DNA from: Candidatus Woesearchaeota archaeon
GTDB taxonomy: Archaea > Nanobdellota > Nanobdellia > Woesearchaeales > ARS49
Direction of reading: 5' to 3'
Assembly (NCBI GenBank): GCA_019323555.1
Contig: JAHWHC010000055.1
Span: forward strand, 1-17,531
DNA: 17,531 nucleotides
Shown here: positions 12,500 to 17,531 of the stretch, piece after piece
How positions within the stretch are numbered: position 1 is the first letter of the stretch
Layout: every line of letters starts with the position of its first letter
Made by a program: the position numbers and the translations under genes
Notes under the pieces: model-generated
Told to the model about the DNA's origin: nothing
What the model saw: the letters and a program-made list of their open reading frames with translations, nothing else
Database searches by the model: none

Positions 12500-12630
12500 G
12501 CCGACGTGGCACAACCTGGTACTGCGCGGGACTGGAAAATTGGAACCCGTTCCAAATTCTTGGAAAAGGGGCCTTTTCCAAGAAATCCCGTTTCCGCAAG
12601 GATATCCCGGTTCAAATCCGGGCGTCGGCG
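12500..12630 (+). tRNA. tRNA-Ser (GGA) with an anticodon-loop intron
   Basis: Acceptor GCCGACG pairs with CGTCGGC (12623-12629), with discriminator G12630 as expected for serine. The D-stem pairs GCA with TGC. Anticodon stem CGGGA (12527-12531) pairs with TCCCG (12586-12590), and loop CTGGAAA gives anticodon GGA (12534-12536). A 15-base variable arm (12591-12605) contains TCC-GCAA-GGA, the class II arm of tRNA-Ser. The T-arm is CCCGG-TTCAAAT-CCGGG. A 47-base intron sits at 37/38. There is no clear TATA box of its own; the gene starts 11 bases after the CAT tRNA and may be read from the same promoter. Confidence 0.93.
12538..12584 (+). other. tRNA-Ser intron at position 37/38
   Basis: The central helix CTGG (12532-12535) with CAAG (12579-12582) has three of four pairs (G-A mismatch), so the BHB is slightly relaxed. 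The intron holds two strong hairpins: TTGGAA-CCCG-TTCCAA (12540-12555), and a 12-bp stem with loop GGGC (12557-12584) whose 3' arm supplies part of the splice-site pairing. Confidence 0.75.
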
Positions 12631-12651
12631 TTCTATTATTAAGGAAACATT

Positions 12652-12659
12652 TTTATATA
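12652..12659 (+). promoter_or_regulatory. TATA box of the protease operon
   Basis: TTTATATA (consensus) centred 24.5 nt before the ATG at 12680; leaderless start predicted. Confidence 0.65.
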
Positions 12660-12679
12660 GATAGTTCTAGTTTCCTGTT

Positions 12680-14104
12680 ATGAAAAAGAGCGTGATAATA
12701 ATATTACTTGCGTTAGTCTTATTCTCTGCTCTTGTCTATGCAGCAGATTTAAGAACGCTTTCTTGTTCTGATTATTGTAAAAACAGTGTTTATTATCATG
12801 ACGGGTATTTCAGCGTGCGCGCTGGAAAATGTGATTATCAAACTACTGACTGCAGATACGGATGCGCAGACGATGTATGCGCTTCTGCACCAGAGAGACA
12901 AGTGACAACAACAGAACCGCAGGTGCCAGAACCAACAGGACCTCCTCCTACTCTGACAGAAAAATGCCCTGACTTCTGCAAATATGACCTATATTATTAT
13001 GGAGGATCATACAGCCCCTTCATAAAACAGTGCGCATATGCATACACTGCAAAATGCTCTGCAGGATGCAACACAGCTGGAACAGCATGCGCAACAGAAA
13101 GAGAAGAACCAGATACAGATAATGACGGCATACCAGACTCAAGAGATCCCTGCCCAAAGGATTTTACAAACGATAGAGACGGCGATGGAACATGCGAAGA
13201 TATCGATAACTGCCCAGGCATCATAAACCCAGGCCAATTAGATTCTGATAATGATGGCGAGGGGGATTTATGCGACTGCAATGACACAATCCAATCTACA
13301 AATGAAGATGGAATAGACTGCGGCGGACAGTGCCCTCCTTGCGACCTTTGCACAGCAAAAGTGCTGCCAAGCAAGTTTGACTGGAGAAACAGGGATGGAC
13401 AGAACTGGGTAAGCTCTGTAAAGAACCAGGCAATGTGCGGATCATGCTGGGCATTTGCTACTCTAGGTGCAATAGAAGCAAGACACAACATTGAGCAAGG
13501 CAAACCAGTCAACATAGACCTTTCTGAACAAAATCTTGTCTCTGACTGCGGCCATGAAGGGACTTGTTTCGGCGGTTTTGCAGGCCATGCATATGATTTT
13601 GTGCAGAACCAAGGAATAGTTTCAGAAGCATGCTATCCCTATAAATCACAGAAATGCATATACAAGAATGTAAGATACCAGGGCGGTTCAGAATATCTCT
13701 GCGAAGAAAAATGCAAATATGAAAACACCTGCTCTTATCCTGGCTCTTGCTATCTTTGTGATGACTTTAAAGACCGATTATGGTATATTCAAACATACGG
13801 ACATGTAGCTAATGACATCCCAACAATAAAAAGAGCAATAGTGTGCAAAGGGCCTCTTACTGCAGGCTCAAAGAACTGGAAACACGTGGTTATGTTTATT
13901 GGATGGGATGACTCTAAACAATCCTGGATAGTCAAGAACAGCTGGGGAACAGGCTGGGGCAACAAAGGCTTTGGATACATCCCTTACTCAGGACATGACT
14001 ACAGCGACCTTAAAAACGAATTATACTGGCCATGGGGCGTGTACAGCCCAGGACAAGACAAAATGAGTGAATACAGATCTGTAAACGGATTTGATATAAA
14101 ATGA
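12680..14104 (+). CDS. Secreted papain-family (C1A) cysteine protease with thrombospondin-3-like repeats
   Basis: Extracellular protease of 474 aa. A signal peptide (1-21, likely cut after VYA) is followed by two similar Cys-rich modules (about 28-68 and 95-138, each with a CxxxC start, an aromatic YY-x-GxYS-like stretch and a C-x-x-GC...CA end). Next come thrombospondin type 3-like calcium repeats (DTDNDGIPDSRDPC, DRDGDGTC, DSDNDGEGDLC; about 145-200). The papain domain runs from about 229 to 460: LPSKFDWR start, oxyanion Gln250, catalytic Cys256 in CGSCWAF, catalytic His402 and Asn420 in KNSWGTGWG. A papain-like inhibitory propeptide is not visible. The Cys-rich and calcium modules take its place. 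The stop overlaps the next gene by 4 bases, so the membrane-anchored partner is co-translated. Secreted papain proteases are uncommon in archaea. Confidence 0.94.
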   Translation: MKKSVIIILLALVLFSALVYAADLRTLSCSDYCKNSVYYHDGYFSVRAGKCDYQTTDCRYGCADDVCASAPERQVTTTEPQVPEPTGPPPTLTEKCPDFCKYDLYYYGGSYSPFIKQCAYAYTAKCSAGCNTAGTACATEREEPDTDNDGIPDSRDPCPKDFTNDRDGDGTCEDIDNCPGIINPGQLDSDNDGEGDLCDCNDTIQSTNEDGIDCGGQCPPCDLCTAKVLPSKFDWRNRDGQNWVSSVKNQAMCGSCWAFATLGAIEARHNIEQGKPVNIDLSEQNLVSDCGHEGTCFGGFAGHAYDFVQNQGIVSEACYPYKSQKCIYKNVRYQGGSEYLCEEKCKYENTCSYPGSCYLCDDFKDRLWYIQTYGHVANDIPTIKRAIVCKGPLTAGSKNWKHVVMFIGWDDSKQSWIVKNSWGTGWGNKGFGYIPYSGHDYSDLKNELYWPWGVYSPGQDKMSEYRSVNGFDIK

Positions 14105-14721
14105 AAACAAAATACCTACTGATAATATTGCTGCTTTCAACTATTTTATGCCTGCAGACAGTATCTGCACTAAGAAATCCTGCTGCAGATTATTGCAATA
14201 CAATGGGATATGAGTATACAGTAAGAATGACGCCAGACGGAGAAGAAGGACTCTGCAAGCTTCCAAATGGCCAAGAAGTCGGAGACTGGAAATTCCTGCA
14301 AGGCAAAGCTGCTCCAGAATACAGTTATTGCACAGCACAAGGATATGAACAAAAAATCACAAGCGACCCAGAAAAATGCATGATTTTCATGACAGACACC
14401 TGCGCTGTCTGCATTGTTGACGGAAGAGAGGTAGAAGTGACTGACTTAATGGGCCTTGACTTCAGTGAAACAACATGCGGAGACGGACACTGCGGCTTTC
14501 CAGAAAGCATTGAATCCTGCCCGCAAGACTGCGCAGAAAAATTAGAGGCTCTGCCACCTATACAAGAACTGATCCAGAGACCAAAAGAAGGCATACCAAC
14601 CACTACCTGGCTAATTGCAGGAGTTGTACTGATTTTAATATTCCTGATCTGGTGGGTATTACGCGCAAAAAAACCAAAGAAAGGAAAGTCTCACAGAAAA
14701 AAGTCCCAAACCTTTAAATAA
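14101..14721 (+). CDS. Secreted, C-terminally membrane-anchored DUF333-like protein
   Basis: A 206-aa protein with a signal peptide (1-23), a DUF333-like domain (NPAADYC...GLCKLPNGQEV, about 26-70) and a weaker second copy (YSYC.AQGYE...C.VDGREVEV, about 75-118). A Cys-rich CGDGHC...E..CPQDC motif (126-144), common in secreted archaeal proteins, follows, then a Pro-rich linker. One transmembrane helix (168-188) leads to a strongly basic tail. Predicted layout: domains outside, short Lys/Arg tail in the cytoplasm. DUF333 appears in putative haemolysins and secreted proteins of unknown action. It starts inside the stop of the papain protease gene, so a partner, inhibitor or surface anchor of that protease is plausible (inference). 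Confidence 0.82.
   Translation: MKTKYLLIILLLSTILCLQTVSALRNPAADYCNTMGYEYTVRMTPDGEEGLCKLPNGQEVGDWKFLQGKAAPEYSYCTAQGYEQKITSDPEKCMIFMTDTCAVCIVDGREVEVTDLMGLDFSETTCGDGHCGFPESIESCPQDCAEKLEALPPIQELIQRPKEGIPTTTWLIAGVVLILIFLIWWVLRAKKPKKGKSHRKKSQTFK
14713..14720 (+). promoter_or_regulatory. TATA box of the Dph6-like gene, inside the upstream coding end
   Basis: TTTAAATA is formed by the last Phe and Lys codons plus the first two bases of the stop codon of the DUF333-like gene. Its centre is 26.5 nt before the ATG at 14743; leaderless start predicted. Confidence 0.6.
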
Positions 14722-14742
14722 CTTCAAACACAACTCTTTCTC

Positions 14743-15426
14743 ATGAAACTAGGAGCATTATTTTCAGGAGGAAAAGACAGCACGTATGCTATCTACAAGG
14801 CTATGAGAGAACATGAAGTAGTTTGTTTGATAGCCTTGAAGTCATTGAATCCTGAGTCTTACATGTTTCATGTTCCTGCTTTTGAGCATATTGAGAAGCA
14901 GGCAGAGGCTTTAGGAATTCCATTAATTCTTGTTGAGACAAAAGGTGTAAAAGAAGAGGAGCTAACGGATTTGCAGAAAGCGATTGAAGAAGCTAAAGAA
15001 AAATACCAGATTGAAGGAATTGTTACAGGAGCAGTTGCATCAACATACCAGGCATCAAGGATACAGAAAATTTGTGATGATTTAAGCTTGAAAGCAATAA
15101 ATCCATTATGGAACATCAATCAGATGCAGCTTCTAAAAGACCTGATCAATGATGGTTTTGAGATTATTATCACTGGAATCGCTGCTTATCCATTGGATGA
15201 ATCCTGGCTAGGAAGAAAACTAGATGAAAGCACCTTAAAAGAGATGGAAAAACTAGAGAAAGAATACAAAATCAATGTAGCAGGAGAGGGCGGAGAATTT
15301 GAAACTTTAGTTGTTGATTCCCCTATTCATAAGAAAAAAATAGAATTAGTTGAGACAGAAAAAGAATACTCTGACCACCACGGCGTTCTAAAAATTAAAA
15401 AAATAGAATTAAACAGAAAAAATTAA
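14743..15426 (+). CDS. dph6: Diphthine--ammonia ligase (Dph6/MJ0570 family)
   Basis: ATP-dependent amidase that finishes diphthamide on the translocation factor EF2, the last step of a modification found in archaea and eukaryotes. The 227-aa protein has the N-type ATP pyrophosphatase loop SGGKDS (8-13) at the very start, GIVTGAV (about 90-96) in the middle, and the family signature GEGGEFET followed by DSPIHKK in the C-terminal third. The length equals typical archaeal members (about 220-230 aa). It is a single gene with its own TATA box and no leader. It is not linked here to other diphthamide genes. Confidence 0.92.
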   Translation: MKLGALFSGGKDSTYAIYKAMREHEVVCLIALKSLNPESYMFHVPAFEHIEKQAEALGIPLILVETKGVKEEELTDLQKAIEEAKEKYQIEGIVTGAVASTYQASRIQKICDDLSLKAINPLWNINQMQLLKDLINDGFEIIITGIAAYPLDESWLGRKLDESTLKEMEKLEKEYKINVAGEGGEFETLVVDSPIHKKKIELVETEKEYSDHHGVLKIKKIELNRKN

Positions 15427-15429
15427 ATA
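15422..15429 (+). promoter_or_regulatory. TATA box of the 170-aa gene
   Basis: ATTAAATA, centred 26.5 nt before the ATG at 15452 and overlapping the Dph6 stop codon; leaderless start predicted. Confidence 0.5.
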
Positions 15430-15451
15430 CTGCAGATTCTAAAGCAAGCAC

Positions 15452-15964
15452 ATGCCAAACGAACAAGCACAATTGTTAAGCATAATAAGCGAAGCAAACC
15501 AAAATATCTGGGAAGAGATAATCAGCATAATCGCAAGCACAGAAGGATATCTAGAAGACAAATATAGATTAACCATTAATGAGCTAGAGGAAGCGCAGAT
15601 ATATCAAGATCCCAAGGCAGGAGAGATCCTGATAAGAGGCGCATTAAGAATACCTGCAGGAACAACAGACTTTGCAGTAATTGACTTTCTCAAAAAAGCA
15701 AGAGCACTGCACGGCAGCATAGCGAACCTTGGCAAGGCAGTAAGCAAGCTGCCTGCAAGCATCGTTGATGTATTGAATACTGCGGCTGCAGCAAGAGCGC
15801 AAGCGCATTTTCTTCTAAAAACCGTACAGAACCACCTGACACAGTTCAAGGAAAGAAAAATCATAGAAGCTGGCTTATTAAGAATAATAACAGACCTGGG
15901 CACAATACAGCAATATGGCCAGAAATTAATGGAGATGGCATACACAAAGAGAGCAGCAGCATAA
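15452..15964 (+). CDS. Predicted helical protein of unknown function
   Basis: A 170-aa protein I do not recognise. It is mostly alpha-helical by residue pattern: an acidic, aliphatic N-terminal part (1-50), a short strand-like turn (GEILIRGALRIPAG, 57-70), then long Ala/Leu/Lys-rich helices (75-165). It has no Cys, no signal peptide and no membrane segment, so it is probably soluble and cytoplasmic. The spacing of hydrophobic residues from 100 on would allow a helical bundle or coiled-coil. It is flanked by Dph6 and the P-loop ATPase, each with its own TATA box, so co-transcription is not needed. An ATPase partner is possible but unsupported. Confidence 0.7.
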   Translation: MPNEQAQLLSIISEANQNIWEEIISIIASTEGYLEDKYRLTINELEEAQIYQDPKAGEILIRGALRIPAGTTDFAVIDFLKKARALHGSIANLGKAVSKLPASIVDVLNTAAAARAQAHFLLKTVQNHLTQFKERKIIEAGLLRIITDLGTIQQYGQKLMEMAYTKRAAA

Positions 15965-15973
15965 AACGATATC

Positions 15974-15981
15974 TATAAATA
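15974..15981 (+). promoter_or_regulatory. TATA box of the P-loop ATPase gene
   Basis: TATAAATA, centred 27.5 nt before the ATG at 16005; leaderless start predicted. Confidence 0.5.
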
Positions 15982-16004
15982 TAACCAACAGCTAGTGGGA
16001 TTTC

Positions 16005-16856
16005 ATGGCAAAAAAGAAGAAGGGCGGAGCAATAAATGCAATAGGAAAGACCCTGATATTCACGAGCACAGCAGTAATGTACATGCTCAAGGGAGTCTAC
16101 AATTTCTTTGACGGAATAGGCTCTGCAATATTATTCACAAGCAAAAAAGTCAATGAAAAAAGAGCAGAAAAAGCAGAGACAAAGAAAGAAAAAACAAAAA
16201 ACCGGCCAAAAACCACAGCAAAATACACAGGGCTAAAAGACATAAAGCCAATAAAAGGAAAACCAACAACATTTGAGAACTTCTTCCATAATTCAGACAG
16301 CACAATAGGCATAATCCTTGGGGCAAGAGGCACAGGAAAAAGCGCAATAGGACTAAAGCTGCTGGAAAACGCCCATGCAAAGACAGGAAAACAAGTCTAT
16401 GCAATCGGCTTTAATGCAAAAGACATGCCAAACTGGATAAAAGTAGCAGAGACACCAGAAGAGGTAGAGAACGACTCAATAGTATTGATTGATGAAAGCG
16501 GAATAAGCTTCAGCTCAAGAAAATCAATGTCAAATGCAAACCAATTATTGTCCTCTTTATTGATGATAGCAAGACACAAGAACATAAGTGTATTGTTCAT
16601 AACACAAAACAGCTCAAACCTAGAAGTAAATGTCTTGAGACAAGCAGATTTCTTAGTGATGAAACCATCTTCATTAATGCAGAAAGACTTTGAGAGAAAG
16701 AAAATAAAAGAAGTCTACGAAGCAATGGAACCAGAATTTGAATCACTAAAAGGAACAACAGGACTGACATACATCCATTCTGACAAATACCAAGGCTTTG
16801 TGACAAATGAGCTGCCCTCATTCTGGACAACAAGAGTAAGCAAGGCATTTAGGTAA
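16005..16856 (+). CDS. Membrane-associated P-loop ATPase (Zot/packaging-ATPase-like)
   Basis: A 283-aa ATPase. The basic start MAKKKKGG is followed by a hydrophobic, possibly membrane-inserted or re-entrant stretch (about 9-47) and a Lys/Glu-rich linker (48-75). The ATPase core follows: Walker A GARGTGKS (106-113), a Walker B-like SIVLIDESG (158-166, D163, E164), and a polar sensor strand VLFITQNSSN (196-205) ahead of VLRQADFLVMKP. The Walker B DE followed by a FITQN sensor resembles additional-strand (ASCE) pumping ATPases: Zot-like proteins of filamentous phages and A32/HerA-type packaging ATPases. I cannot say which. It may move DNA or assemble a membrane structure. No capsid, pilin or integrase gene lies nearby, so a provirus is not supported. 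Confidence 0.75.
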   Translation: MAKKKKGGAINAIGKTLIFTSTAVMYMLKGVYNFFDGIGSAILFTSKKVNEKRAEKAETKKEKTKNRPKTTAKYTGLKDIKPIKGKPTTFENFFHNSDSTIGIILGARGTGKSAIGLKLLENAHAKTGKQVYAIGFNAKDMPNWIKVAETPEEVENDSIVLIDESGISFSSRKSMSNANQLLSSLLMIARHKNISVLFITQNSSNLEVNVLRQADFLVMKPSSLMQKDFERKKIKEVYEAMEPEFESLKGTTGLTYIHSDKYQGFVTNELPSFWTTRVSKAFR

Positions 16857-16858
16857 GT

Positions 16859-17452
16859 TTAGAGTTCTGGCACAGCTGAAGTTTGATCTGGAACAGGCAA
16901 CTCGCCGCAAATTCCTCCTGTTAACCACCAGCGGCCATCATAACAAATCAGACCTGCCTGAGCAGGCAGTTTAATGCTCTTATATGAATGTATGCACAAA
17001 GGAGTGCCTGCCATTGTGTTCTCTGATGTTCCGCCTTTAACACAAAGGCCTTCAGTATTATAGAAATATGGTTTTGTGATAAAGCCTAAGTCACTTTTGC
17101 TAAACAGTTCATCTGAGCCGACTTTTGCAGAAGGATACTTAAAGTATTCAACAGTAGGAGGAGATATGTGAAAAACCATGCCTGTGTTTTTCCATATGCA
17201 GCAGTTCTCCATAGACTCTGTTTTAACTGCTTTTATTTCTTTTTTGGCTTCTTCTTCAGCAGGTTCTCTGCTAGTCCGGGCATACACAACTTTTGCAGGC
17301 GCCTGCCTTGTTGTCTTACTTGGCTTGATATTAACAGGCAATTGAATGCTTAACTCGCCTGTGTTTGCTGACCGGTAGAATAAAATCAATCCAATTAAAG
17401 CAACAAGTAAAACTAGGCCAAAAATCAGCAGCACCATCTTTTTTTCATCCAT
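16859..17452 (-). CDS. Membrane-anchored protein with a Cys-containing extracellular domain
   Basis: A 197-aa protein of unknown family. One N-terminal helix (about 6-26) after MDEKK anchors it, with the C-terminus predicted outside. Residues 30-80 are a Pro/Lys/Glu-rich linker. Residues 82-187 form a compact domain with six Cys (C84, C85, C137, C153, C170, C182) and many aromatic residues (YDGRWWLTGGICGE at 171-184), which could hold three disulfides. The helix, linker and Cys-domain plan is usual for archaeal surface proteins. It is a single leaderless gene, converging on the ATPase with two bases between stops. Confidence 0.75.
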   Translation of the reverse strand: MDEKKMVLLIFGLVLLVALIGLILFYRSANTGELSIQLPVNIKPSKTTRQAPAKVVYARTSREPAEEEAKKEIKAVKTESMENCCIWKNTGMVFHISPPTVEYFKYPSAKVGSDELFSKSDLGFITKPYFYNTEGLCVKGGTSENTMAGTPLCIHSYKSIKLPAQAGLICYDGRWWLTGGICGELPVPDQTSAVPEL

Positions 17453-17474
17453 ACAAGAGAACTAGATATTACTG

Positions 17475-17482
17475 TATTTAAA
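17475..17482 (-). promoter_or_regulatory. TATA box of the membrane-anchored protein
   Basis: Minus-strand TTTAAATA, centred 26.5 nt before the ATG at 17452; leaderless start predicted. Confidence 0.6.
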
Positions 17483-17500
17483 TTTATCCCAACAAAACAT

Positions 17501-17508
17501 TTTTAAAT
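17501..17508 (+). promoter_or_regulatory. Possible TATA box of a gene beyond the right edge
   Basis: TTTTAAAT on the plus strand; by the spacing used elsewhere it would start a gene near 17531, at or just past the window end. Divergent from the preceding promoter. Confidence 0.35.
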
Positions 17509-17531
17509 TCAACATATTCTTTTACATAAAC

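Noticed and set aside
12557..12584. Strong hairpin as a transcription terminator
   Set aside because: It lies wholly inside the tRNA-Ser intron and is not followed by a T-run; its 3' arm takes part in the splice-site pairing.
12433..12683. Short plus-strand open frames across the CAT tRNA and tRNA-Ser
   Set aside because: They run through both well-supported tRNA structures and their introns.
14101..14721. Lipobox in the signal peptide of the DUF333-like protein (Cys17)
   Set aside because: Residues before the Cys are TIL, with Leu at -1 where Ala/Gly/Ser is needed; it reads as a normal signal peptide, and the protein has a C-terminal anchor instead.
16005..16856. Provirus or integrated element around the P-loop ATPase
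   Set aside because: No integrase, capsid, replication gene, direct repeats or tRNA-end duplication visible nearby.

Overview
The window looks like archaeal chromosome, most likely from an anaerobic archaeon with a small, compact, AT-rich genome of the DPANN type (a Woesearchaeota- or Pacearchaeota-like lineage is my guess; nothing here names the taxon). The evidence is an HMf-type histone, three tRNA genes interrupted by BHB-type introns, a geranylgeranyl-reductase-like flavoprotein for isoprenoid lipids, a Dph6-like diphthamide ligase, and promoters made of a TATA box about 25-27 nt upstream of the start codon, which implies leaderless mRNAs. Genes are packed with 1-14 nt overlaps. A bacterial-type Lgt and a lipobox protein show that the genome has also taken up bacterial functions.

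Layout. (1) 1-4092 is a [NiFe]-hydrogenase region: the catalytic large subunit (+), then on the minus strand rubrerythrin and a hydrogenase maturation protease. An EamA transporter (+) is inserted, followed by the minus-strand operon hypA-hypC-(helical domain + HypC-like fusion). (2) 4167-7104 holds a geranylgeranyl-reductase family protein, then an operon of two tiny membrane proteins, a polytopic membrane protein and lgt. (3) 7091-8208 is a minus-strand SGNH hydrolase / metallophosphoesterase pair. (4) 8284-9842 holds a sequon-rich lipobox protein with a thioredoxin-reductase-like gene, then the histone. (5) 9846-12630 holds a GNAT acetyltransferase (-), tRNA-Ala(GGC) with a T-loop intron, an HAD hydrolase / alpha-beta hydrolase / HIT operon, an intron-containing CAT tRNA and an intron-containing tRNA-Ser(GGA). 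(6) 12680-14721 is a secretion pair: a papain-like protease with thrombospondin-3-like calcium repeats, overlapping by 4 nt a membrane-anchored DUF333-like protein. (7) 14743-17452 holds Dph6, an unknown helical protein, a membrane-associated P-loop ATPase and a Cys-containing membrane-anchored protein (-).

How the genes work together. The hydrogenase subunit, protease, HypA, HypC and HypC-like proteins form one maturation module: nickel delivery, Fe(CN)2CO chaperoning and C-terminal processing. HypB/D/E/F and the other subunits must lie outside. Rubrerythrin and the thioredoxin-reductase-like protein suggest an anaerobe that handles peroxide and redox stress. Lgt and the lipobox protein suggest lipid anchoring of surface proteins. 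The protease pair suggests degradation or processing outside the cell. First genes of transcripts mostly have a TATA box at leaderless spacing, while several genes inside operons have GGTG-type Shine-Dalgarno sites.

I see no CRISPR array, insertion sequence, rRNA or phage cassette, and no gene-free stretch over 300 bases apart from the tRNA regions described.
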